A stretch of 25,452 nt of DNA from DUZB01 sp964407525. Its GTDB lineage: Bacteria > Desulfobacterota > DSM-4660 > Desulfatiglandales > Desulfatiglandaceae. Made by a program: the position numbers and the translations under genes. Positions 10,043 to 16,900 of this stretch are shown here, piece by piece. The stretch spans positions 1-25,452 of the forward strand of contig CAYOWC010000036.1 in assembly GCA_964407525.1 (NCBI GenBank), given 5' to 3'. Every line of letters begins with the position of its first letter. Positions within the stretch are counted from its first letter, which is position 1. The notes below the pieces were generated by a model. The model saw only the letters and a program-made list of their open reading frames with translations, was not told the origin of the DNA and ran no database searches.

Positions 10043-10088
10043 GTGGATGGTTCAAACCGTCGACTTTGTGTGAAGACCTGTAACATAA
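10043..10088 (-). promoter_or_regulatory. 22-bp palindrome upstream of paralog A, class 1
   Basis: Core 10043-10064 reads GTGGATGG-N6-CCGTCGAC, a slightly decayed copy of GTTGACGG-N6-CCGTCAAC. CTGTAACATAA (10078-10088, + strand) follows 13 bases later. The same pair occurs at 22695-22742 before paralog C, with 15 bases between. Further out both share a TACGT-centred block and an AAAGGA stretch. The paralog A start codon lies 67 bases from the core. Conservation in front of two paralogs suggests an operator or promoter element, but no protein is known to bind it. Confidence 0.55.
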
Positions 10089-10135
10089 GTAATATTTTCC
10101 ATAAAGGACTTTCTTACGTAATGAAACGGATGTCT

Positions 10136-10170
10136 AAAAAAAAACGGGCGGGGTCAACTTGACCCTACCC
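10136..10170 (-). terminator. Rho-independent terminator of the beta-lactamase-fold gene
   Basis: On the - strand, GGGTAGGGTCAAGTTGACCC then CCGCCC form a GC-rich hairpin followed by nine T. It lies about 80 bases after the stop of the gene at 10249 and before the promoter region of paralog A, so it separates the two transcripts. The stem shares the GGGTCAA theme of the REP-like elements and may derive from one. Confidence 0.8.
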
Positions 10171-10248
10171 ATTCCGGTGGTCATACTGGGCTAAAGCAGT
10201 CCAGAATTCCTTCTGGACATTTCCTCCAAATTAAAAAAAGAACACTCT

Positions 10249-11553
10249 TTAATCTACAATGGCCTGGTAAACCATATCCCGCATATAGGAACGGTAGTAG
10301 TTTCGGTTCGCCCGTATCTGCATCATCAAAACCGCAACCAACTCCTCTTGAGGGTCTACCCAGAAATAGGTACCGAGATACCCTGCCCAGGAATAGTCGC
10401 CTACTGAACCAGGCTGAGGATTCAGACCGGGGTCAATGCGCACACAAAAACCTAATCCAAAACCATTGCCCACTTCCGCACTTGGAAAACTCGGGCCGAG
10501 TTGGCTTTGAAGCACAGGGGCATACTGAATATTCGCAGGGAGATGATTAGAGGTCATCAATTGAACGGTCTTTGGAGAAAGCAACCGGACCCCGTCTAAA
10601 ATTCCTCCATTTAAGAAAAGTTGACAGAGACGTGCATAATCGGACGCCGTGGACACCATGCCACCCCCTCCGGAGAGCCAATTCGGGCGTTTTGTCACGT
10701 CGATAGCGGCTGGTTTTTTCCCGGCCGGCGGTTCCGCCTGCGGTTCAGCAAGCCTGGCCAAGTTATCTGCCCCTTCTACCCAAAAACCCGTGTCTGCCAG
10801 TTTAAGCGGCTTTGCAATCCTTTCAGAAATGAACGTTTCAAAATCAACGCCTGAAACCACTTCCACGAGCCGGCCCAGCACATCGGTAGACTGGGAATAA
10901 TCCCAAGTGGTTCCCGGCTGGTAACAAAGCGGTGCTTTGGTCATTTTGGTTACCATCTCGGCCAGGGTAAGTTTGAAATCAAAGGGATTATTTGCCTTCC
11001 ATTGGGCTTTGCTCAATGATGGTTTTCCAAAAAACCAGTAAGTGAGTCCGGATGTATGACGAAGAAGGTCTTGAATGGTAATTTGACGATTGGCCGGCAC
11101 CAATACCAATTCCTCTTTGCCCGTGTATTCGTTTAGACGTGTTTCACCCACTTTCATGTTTTTAAATTCAGGGAGAAATTTTGAAATGGGATCGGCCAGG
11201 ATTATCTTTCCTTCCTCCATCAGCATCATAACCGCAAGGGATGTAAAGGTTTTGCTCATGGAATAAATACGGAAAATAGAATTGTCGGACATGGGAGTCC
11301 CTTTTTCCCTATCCTGAAAACCAATAGCTTGAGAATAAGCCACTTTCCCCTTGCGTAAAACGATGGCAACGGCTCCAGGAATTTGTCCTTTATCAACGGC
11401 CTCCTGAATCCCGGTTGTGAGCCTTGCCAGCCTTTCGGAGGACATTCCGACTTCTTCAGGGTTTGTTGCCTGAGGAAGTCCCTGGGCCAAAGCTGTTGCA
11501 GCCAAAAAAACAAAAAGTGCACTAAGTACTGTGATTCTCTTGATGATCTTCAT
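10249..11553 (-). CDS. Secreted serine hydrolase, class C beta-lactamase / esterase family
   Basis: Penicillin-binding-protein-fold hydrolase of 434 residues. The ATG at 11553 is chosen because AAGGAGGAATT precedes it and it opens a clean Sec signal peptide (MKIIKRITVLSALFVFLAAT, cleavage probably after ALA-Q); the longer frame to 11601 would bury it. The active-site motif SxxK is S98-M-S-K101. The second motif is Y219-S-Q where beta-lactamases have YxN, which favours an esterase, D-aminopeptidase or transesterase role over antibiotic resistance. HTSGL and GGGGMVST stretches are typical of the PF00144 family. It is expected to act in the periplasm. The gene has its own terminator at 10136-10170. 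The small gene at 12040 lies upstream on the same strand, 154 bases away. Confidence 0.9.
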   Translation of the reverse strand: MKIIKRITVLSALFVFLAATALAQGLPQATNPEEVGMSSERLARLTTGIQEAVDKGQIPGAVAIVLRKGKVAYSQAIGFQDREKGTPMSDNSIFRIYSMSKTFTSLAVMMLMEEGKIILADPISKFLPEFKNMKVGETRLNEYTGKEELVLVPANRQITIQDLLRHTSGLTYWFFGKPSLSKAQWKANNPFDFKLTLAEMVTKMTKAPLCYQPGTTWDYSQSTDVLGRLVEVVSGVDFETFISERIAKPLKLADTGFWVEGADNLARLAEPQAEPPAGKKPAAIDVTKRPNWLSGGGGMVSTASDYARLCQLFLNGGILDGVRLLSPKTVQLMTSNHLPANIQYAPVLQSQLGPSFPSAEVGNGFGLGFCVRIDPGLNPQPGSVGDYSWAGYLGTYFWVDPQEELVAVLMMQIRANRNYYRSYMRDMVYQAIVD

Positions 11554-11707
11554 AATTCCTCCTTCATGCGAAAAAAAGTAATTGTAGACACCCAAGACCA
11601 CACATAGCCTTGTTCAGTACCATTTATTAACCATTACAGCCACTAAAATTGCATAGGACAAATTTAAAATTAATTTTTCATTTACATCTAATTTTTGCTT
11701 AAAAGCG

Positions 11708-12040
11708 TCATTTCCCAGATAATGGATGAATCCCTGTAGCCTCCACAAGGGCGTCCCCTTTGCTCTCCCCGGCAAAAGGCTTAAGCATCGTTGCCTTGAA
11801 ATTGACGTCCCCCTGAATGCCTTTGAACCGACCAGTTCCATCAATATATTGCCCCTTTCCTTTGGAAATGGGGAGCTTTCCATCTTTTCGAGGTATCATT
11901 GCCCATTCAATTTTAATCAGGATCGTAGAACCATCCTTAAGCGTAAACTGCGAATGTCCCTGGAAAGGTCCTGCCCCCCGAACCATGTCAAAGGTGCACC
12001 TGAGGGTTTGCTTTGCTGTCTCACCGTTTTCATATGTCAC
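11708..12040 (-). CDS. Small beta-barrel-like protein of unknown function, possibly 5'-damaged
   Basis: 110 residues with repeated Gly/Phe strands (GAGPFQGHSQFTLKDGS, DGTGRFKGIQGDV) that recall the allene-oxide-cyclase-like barrel families, where such repeats give a lipocalin-like barrel. No signal peptide, Cys pair or membrane segment is visible. The start is doubtful. This frame begins with a GTG at 12040 that overlaps the strong site GGGAGGTG. That site is ideally spaced for an ATG at 12033, which is in a different frame and stops after about 38 codons. In-frame TAA upstream blocks a longer version. So either the GTG or a later Met is used, or the gene carries a frameshift and has lost its N-terminus. 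A composite palindromic site lies 50-95 bases upstream. Confidence 0.6.
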   Translation of the reverse strand: MTYENGETAKQTLRCTFDMVRGAGPFQGHSQFTLKDGSTILIKIEWAMIPRKDGKLPISKGKGQYIDGTGRFKGIQGDVNFKATMLKPFAGESKGDALVEATGIHPLSGK

Positions 12041-12090
12041 CTCCCATATTTATAGGTTCTTGAATCGGTTTCTTAAAGAAATTCCGCTAT

Positions 12091-12133
12091 TGATACCAAT
12101 ATTGACGCAATGTTGACGGTTCGAACTGTCAAC
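12091..12133 (-). promoter_or_regulatory. 22-bp palindrome with flanking half-site, class 2
   Basis: Core 12112-12133 is GTTGACGG-N6-CTGTCAAC. Four bases to its left lies TGATACCAATATTGACG (12091-12107), whose TTGACG repeats the half-site. The same 43-base arrangement, with identical spacing, recurs at 23633-23675. It sits upstream of the - strand gene that starts near 12040. An operator with two plus one half-sites is the simplest reading. A T-rich stretch follows on the + strand, but a + strand terminator has no gene to serve here. Confidence 0.6.
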
Positions 12134-12358
12134 ATTTTTTTCTTTTTATTGAAAATTTTGTGAAAATCACTTCTGGGGTCATGGGCAGATGGAAAGAGTA
12201 TGGGGTCACAGCGGTAAAGGTGTGTCACTTGGATAATGAAACCCAGGAAGCCTGGAACGGGCGGCAAAACGAAAAATGAAAACAATGACGGCACGAACCA
12301 TCAATTTCAGCTGGGGATTTTAACGAAAGATGAAAAGACAAAGGGAACGTTTTTTCGA

Positions 12359-12469
12359 TCACGTAGGAGAGTCCAATAGGATCTGGCGATTCACGACCAC
12401 AAAAACCCGATATTTCTTTGGATCTTGAGAGGACGCTTTGTATACGCGGTATAGTTCCCCTCGTCTCAT
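12359..12469 (-). pseudogene. Truncated PemK/MazF-type toxin
   Basis: Starting at the ATG at 12469, the frame reads MRRGELYRVYKASSQDPKKY and continues RVFVVVNRQILLDS, which is the start of a PemK/MazF endoribonuclease (first strand plus the RPFVVVSRQ-like stretch). After 36 codons it hits TGA, and no other frame continues the family, which usually has 100-115 residues. The C-terminal two thirds are therefore missing, by deletion or replacement rather than a simple point mutation. The start overlaps the stop of the upstream RHH antitoxin gene as ATGA, the usual layout of an antitoxin-toxin operon. The product should be inactive. Confidence 0.8.
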
Positions 12470-12696
12470 AATCCAACCTGATAAGAGAGGACGTCAGATG
12501 CCTCTTTGTTCAGGACATCCGCGCGCCGATTCAGGATTTTAGAATCTTGACGATCGCGGGTCCGTTTTGCCTCTGCAGCCAAAAAGTCACGGATCGCTTT
12601 TTCTATGAAGTTCGACCGGCTTCCATACTGGCTGGATACCTTATCGACTTCCTTGAGAATTTCTTCTGAAAGAGTAACAGATGCCTTTATTTTCAT
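12466..12696 (-). CDS. Ribbon-helix-helix antitoxin of a PemK/MazF-type module
   Basis: 76-residue protein. The ATG at 12696 is preferred over the frame's first Met at 12750 because GAGAGGAG lies about ten bases upstream and the RHH strand begins immediately (KIKASVTLSEEILKEVDK). Residues 2-48 form a CopG-like ribbon-helix-helix with GSRSNFIEKAIRDFL as the second helix. The basic C-terminal tail (RTRDRQDSKILNRRADVLNKE) would wrap the toxin. It overlaps the truncated toxin frame by four bases. Such proteins bind a palindrome in their own promoter, and one is present at 12750-12778. With the toxin broken, the gene may persist as an orphan antitoxin that protects against related toxins or as a local repressor. 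Confidence 0.85.
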   Translation of the reverse strand: MKIKASVTLSEEILKEVDKVSSQYGSRSNFIEKAIRDFLAAEAKRTRDRQDSKILNRRADVLNKEASDVLSYQVGL

Positions 12697-12749
12697 GCCG
12701 GTTCTTCTCCTCTCAAAACGATAAATCGTGATACGGGAGAATACATTCA

Positions 12750-12797
12750 ATACTCCATGTGGAATACCATGGTAGTATATTATTAGAGATCCGTCAA
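12750..12797 (-). promoter_or_regulatory. Promoter and operator of the RHH antitoxin gene
   Basis: On the - strand TTGACG (12797-12792), 17 bases, then TACCAT (12774-12769) form a sigma-70-like promoter. An inverted repeat ATACTCCATG / CATGGTAGTAT (12750-12759 and 12768-12778) overlaps the -10 box and includes the perfect palindrome TACCATGGTA. This is the expected autoregulatory site of a ribbon-helix-helix antitoxin. Confidence 0.65.
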
Positions 12798-12798
12798 G

Positions 12799-12844
12799 CT
12801 ACACAAAAATCTCCTTCATCATGGGCGCACGGGGAAGAGGAAGT
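12799..12844 (-). pseudogene. Fragment of the 3' end of a paralog A/B-type gene
   Basis: On the - strand about 15 codons read LPLPRAPMMKEIF-V-stop. That is the C-terminal hydrolase segment of paralogs A and B (HLPLPRAPMMKEIFAFLDKYQG in B), cut after EIF. Upstream of LPLP the similarity stops and REP elements begin. This is best explained as a scar of a further copy lost by recombination. The break sequence GAGATTTTTGTGTA is repeated at 13056-13077. Confidence 0.6.
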
Positions 12845-12873
12845 AGAAGTCGCTTTTCATCAGCGTCGCACTC

Positions 12874-13017
12874 GCTCCCACGCTCTGCGTGGGAGCGGTT
12901 TCCGGGACGCTCTGCGTCCTTTGTCAAAGTCGCAATAAACCCAGGGTTAAGTGGGTAAAATTCATATATCAGGACGCGGAGCGTCCAACTGAGGTTCCCA
13001 CGCAGAGCGTGGGAACC
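12874..13017. repeat. REP/BIME cluster of four palindromes
   Basis: Four hairpins: GCTCCCACGC-TCT-GCGTGGGAGC (12874-12896), GGACGC-TCT-GCGTCC (12905-12919), GGACGC-GGA-GCGTCC (12972-12986) and GGTTCCCACGC-AGA-GCGTGGGAACC (12993-13017). The outer pair and the inner pair mirror each other, so the whole block is an inverted dimer of one REP unit. The TTCCCACGCnnnGCGTGGGAA type is a widespread extragenic repeat. It lies between the relic gene end and the vapB region. Confidence 0.85.
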
Positions 13018-13041
13018 AGGATGAAGCGATCATAATTTCAA

Positions 13042-13091
13042 AATGAGAATTGCTGGTCAAGTTACACAAAAATCTCCCAGGAATTCTCATT
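13042..13091. repeat. Inverted repeat enclosing a copy of the relic-end sequence
   Basis: Perfect arms AATGAGAATT (13042-13051) and AATTCTCATT (13082-13091) flank GTCAAGTTACACAAAAATCTCC (13056-13077). With one change this 22-mer equals 12793-12814, at the end of the gene fragment and inside the antitoxin promoter. A further AAATGAGAATGGCTGG occurs at 13180-13195. The two 22-mers are direct repeats that bracket the REP block, a layout left by insertion or slippage events. Confidence 0.6.
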
Positions 13092-13211
13092 ATGCGGCCC
13101 ATTCATTACCGAATGCTTTATGAGTCGCATTTTGCCAGGTTTTTCGAGGCTGTAAGCCTCTCTCACAGCTATGTTTTCGAAATGAGAATGGCTGGATTCG
13201 GATCTCGAATG

Positions 13212-13248
13212 TTGACAAAAAATTCCACAATGTGTATCATTGAACACA
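13212..13248 (+). promoter_or_regulatory. vapBC promoter with overlapping operator
   Basis: TTGACA (13212-13217), 17 bases, TATCAT (13235-13240): a near-consensus sigma-70 promoter 23 bases before vapB. The inverted repeat TGTGT (13231-13235) / ACACA (13244-13248) straddles the -10 box. TGTATCAT recurs at 13257-13264, over the start codon. Both suit binding by the VapB-VapC complex, the usual autorepressor. Confidence 0.75.
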
Positions 13249-13262
13249 TAAGGAGGTGTATC

Positions 13263-13463
13263 ATGCGAACCAACATTGTTCTGGATGACGCGCTGGTTGA
13301 GGAAGCAATGATTTTGGGTGGTATCAAAACCAAAAAAGAAGTGGTTTTAAAGGCATTACAGGAATTTGTAACAACCCGTAAGCGTTTGAATTTGCTGGAT
13401 CTGGATGGAAAAATTGATTTTTCAGAAACCTATGACCATAAAAGCCTGCGAGAGAGAAAATGA
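13263..13463 (+). CDS. vapB: VapB-type antitoxin
   Basis: 66-residue antitoxin that should neutralise the downstream PIN-domain RNase and repress its own promoter. The ATG at 13263 follows AAGGAGGTG. The frame stays open upstream to 13050, but that stretch has no site or family similarity. MRTNIVLDDALVEEAM followed by GGIKTKKEVVLKAL is the signature of the short VapB family (PF09957), a DNA-binding N-terminus. The C-terminal part (LDLDGKIDFSETYDHKSLRERK) is the toxin-binding tail. It overlaps vapC by four bases (ATGA), so the two are translationally coupled. The promoter and inverted repeat upstream are intact. Confidence 0.93.
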   Translation: MRTNIVLDDALVEEAMILGGIKTKKEVVLKALQEFVTTRKRLNLLDLDGKIDFSETYDHKSLRERK

Positions 13464-13873
13464 TCCTCGTTGATACTTCCGTCTTGATTGACCTTTTTAA
13501 GGGTGTTTCAAATGACCCGGCAAATAGAATGCGTGAAGTGCTGACCTACGACATACCCTTCGGCATCACTTCCGTCATCTACCAGGAAGTCCTGCAAGGA
13601 GCAAAGTCAGAGAAGGAATATGCTCTGTTAAAAGAGTATCTTTCATGCCAGAGGTTCTTTCATCCACAGGACCCCCTGGAAACCTATGAGGATGCCGCGC
13701 GGATCTATTTCTACTGCCGAAAGAAAGGCGTTACAATCCGCAGCACCATTGATTGTCTCATTGCCCAAATCGCCTTGGAACAGAATCTGCTGCTCCTCCA
13801 CAATGACAAGGATTTTGATGCCATGGCGCCGATTATCAAGTTACGCCTGTACAAAATGTATTCTGCTTCATAG
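13460..13873 (+). CDS. vapC: VapC-type PIN-domain ribonuclease toxin
   Basis: 137-residue PIN-domain toxin. Members of the family cut tRNA or rRNA with Mg2+ held by acidic residues. All expected acids are visible: D5 (ILVDTSVLID), E43 (VIYQEVLQG), D98 (RSTIDCLIA) and D116 (LLHNDKDFD). Length and ending are normal for the family, so the toxin is probably functional, unlike the broken PemK/MazF toxin 1 kb to the left. It begins inside the vapB stop codon. The gene converges on paralog B, with a hairpin at 13886-13903 between the two. Confidence 0.94.
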   Translation: MILVDTSVLIDLFKGVSNDPANRMREVLTYDIPFGITSVIYQEVLQGAKSEKEYALLKEYLSCQRFFHPQDPLETYEDAARIYFYCRKKGVTIRSTIDCLIAQIALEQNLLLLHNDKDFDAMAPIIKLRLYKMYSAS

Positions 13874-13885
13874 GGCTTTCCTTCA

Positions 13886-13903
13886 ACCTGTTTTCAAACA
13901 GGT
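13886..13903. terminator. Hairpin between convergent vapC and paralog B
   Basis: ACCTGTTT-TC-AAACAGGT is a perfect 8-bp inverted repeat 12 bases after vapC and 18 bases after the paralog B stop. It has no clear T-tract on either strand, so it is a weak bidirectional terminator at best. The right half (TTCAAACAGG) recurs at 6687-6696, downstream of paralog A, as part of the region duplicated with the genes. Confidence 0.45.
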
Positions 13904-13920
13904 ACGTGGTGGAAAAAAGT

Positions 13921-16900
13921 TTATCGCGGTTTCTCGTCGCAGTTGACGGGCCCCTGATATTTATCAAGAAAGGCAAAAATCTCTTTCATCATGGGCGCCC
14001 GTGGAAGGGGCAGATGCCCGGATTCGTAGATAACATGTTTTTTATGTTCGGGTGGGGTGCCAAGGAGGTCGAAGAGCGGTTTCTGGTGGGTTTTGACCGG
14101 CCAGGCATAGTCATATTTTCCGTTGAGCATGAGGACGGGAATCGTCACATGGGGTTGTTCCAGACCTTTCGGTTTTGGACGCATCCCCGGAGTATAGATG
14201 CATCCTGAAACAAGAATAAGCCCCTTGATACGTTCTTCGAAGGGAGAAAGCATGGGGCCCATAAACGACCCCCAGCTTACCCCGAGGAACACAATATTCT
14301 TCGTGTCGATATCTTCCCGGGTTTCCAGGTAGTCGATGGTCCTTCGCAGGTCATTCAACCACTCAAAACGCCATTGGGCGCCATTTTTCTTTCTCCATTT
14401 ATCCGGATCATCCCCACCTCGTTCATAGGTACCGGAATAAATGGGGCAGATAAAGGCGCGACCATTTTTTGGAAGGAGATCCCATGGTTCCCACAGGAAA
14501 CTTCGTGAGAACGTCGGTTGTAATAAGGCGCTTCCGCCAGGATAATAGATTACAGTCTTATATGGTGGAGCACATGAAGTGGGCAGGTCCAGGTGAATAA
14601 TCAATCGTTCACTGTTGTAAGCCGCATCGATCGTAACGGTTTCCCTTCGCCACCCTTTGCCTCCCTTTTTTTTGGACTCAATAATGGGGCGGAAAGGAGT
14701 CCGTTCATATTCATACATGGCTTTCATTGCTTGCATAGCCTCATCTGAATAGGCTGGAATGGAATAGGGATCGTGAAACCCCAGATAAGCTTCCTTCAGA
14801 AATTTTTCCGGGACAGGAGCATCATTCGGATAGAGGGCGCAACGAAATCCATTGTCCGAAGAACGATCCCAGGCCGAAGGCGCAAAACTTTCGTTGAACA
14901 TGTAGGCAGGGTCACGCCACATGCCGCCGAGGCAGTAGCGCTGTTCTCCAAGCCCGTTCCAGCACCATTCCCGGACATTGCCGGCCATGTCCTTTGCGCC
15001 GCTGGAGCCAATTCCAGGAAAACTCCCCGCCTCAGCCAGACCTGTTCCTTCAATATTACTCTGGGGAATGAGGTAAGGCGTCAAGGGGGCATGAATCTCA
15101 TCAATAGGAAAAGCGGCCCGGGCCCAGTGATATATGGTAGGAAGACTCTTTCCACGGAATTCGGCGTATGCGGCTGCTTCAAACCAACTGAGGCCTGACA
15201 CGGGGTAGTCATCCCGGCCCTGGAAATAGTCTTCAAATTCCCATGTGGACGGTCCCGGTTGACCTGTGCGATCCACAAATGCCTTCATCGCTTCATCCCA
15301 TGGGATAACCTGCCCATCTTTTTTGAATTCCTGTTTCCAGTACTTCGGCTCGGCATATCCCCCCGCATCGATAAATTCCTTATAGGCCCGGTTCGTGACT
15401 TCGGTTTCATCGATAAGAAAACGATCGAGAACATCGCCGGTCGTTTTAACAGTCAATCCTTTGATCGCCACAAGAAACCGACCGCGATCAACCGCAATCA
15501 TCCCTGGGGGAACACGGCCTTTTTCATACAGGTCGAACTGAAAGGGATTACCGTAGAGAGGCCGCAAAACTCCCATATATTCCTTTGAGAATCCATCCCG
15601 AAGCACCACCGCCCGGACCAGATGTCTATCTTCATACCTTTCTTTTTGAATCTTGAACCGGTGCATTCCAACAGGAACGGCAACCCCCTGAATCGGTGTT
15701 ATCCCCAAATCGATCCACGGACCTTTTAAGTCATTGTAAGGCCGATAGGAGACCTTCGCGCCGGGCGGCGTGGTTACGATGTTCAGCGTGTTGGTTGCAT
15801 CTTTTATGTATCGCGCCAGGGTGGGATCATTGGGAATATTTTTTTCCGTATCCTTCGCAAGGGAATATGCCTCCACATAGTTTTCTTTCTCTAACAATTG
15901 CCGGATTTTCGGCAAAGCCATTTTATAGGCGGATTGCCTGGCGGCCTGCGCCTGGGACATACTGTGTTGACGGATGCCGAATACGGTGATCAGGCCCAGG
16001 ATGATAATCAGGGCGCTGCCGTAAACAAGCCATCTCTTCTTCCGCTTATTCAGGAGCAGTGTGTCTTGTTCACTTTTCTCCGCCGGGTTTTCCAACTCCA
16101 GAAATCTCCTGCGTTCATCCAGTTTTCGAAGTCGTTCCGACAATTCCACGGGATGCGCCAGCCGGTTTTCAGGCAACCGTTCCACGCACATAGCTATATC
16201 TTCCCGTAGGATATCGTCGCTTACGGCCTGTTTCCAGTCCGGGTCAAGGGGACGAGAGATGTCACCTACGACCAACTGGTAGAGCAGTACGCCGAGAGAG
16301 TAAACGTCCGACCGGGGAGACGGTGGCCGACCATCAAGAAGCTCCGGCGCCGTGTAGAGCATGTTGTCGTTTCCGCCCTTGGAGATATTTTCAATCAGGA
16401 TCTCTGGAACTCCTTCATGGATAAGCAAAGAAATCCCGGAATCTGTAAGAGGGATTCTTGATGAATCAGAATCATCGGATTGAGCTGATGACTTACCCGA
16501 TTTCAGATCCTCATACTGTCCCTCCGAATCATGCGCAGCACTCAGGGCTATGGCCAACTGGGCAATCATTTCAAGACGGGTCTTCATCGGAATTTTTTCT
16601 ATGCCGCCCTGTTTTTCCAGCCAGTCATTGAGACCATCGCCCCCCGTGTATCTCAGATCAACAGGCTCAGGGAATGGTTTCGATTTCCACTCTCCATCCC
16701 GATCATTGCCTTCATCGCCAACGGGTGTCACTTCAGGCCCATAACCGGGAGCATCTTGTTCCTTTGCTGTTCTTCCGTCTTCTGTCTGAACCCGGCCTTT
16801 GACATCGTTCCGAAGATGCTCGACAAACCTGTCCCAGGCTGTTCCTTCGCCCGTATTCGATCTATCCCCGTAAACAACAAGTACATCCTCCAGTTCAACG

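Noticed and set aside
12112..12145. Reading the 12112 palindrome and its T-run as a + strand terminator
   Set aside because: No + strand gene ends nearby, and the other copies of the palindrome lack a T-run, so an operator or repeat is more likely. A dual role cannot be excluded.
12225..12476. An 83-codon - strand frame after the RHH antitoxin
   Set aside because: The toxin similarity is in a neighbouring frame that starts at the ATGA overlap; this frame shows no family features.
12866..13017. A CRISPR array
   Set aside because: The repeated units are mirror-image palindromes with no regular direct repeats or spacers, and no cas genes are present; it is a REP cluster.
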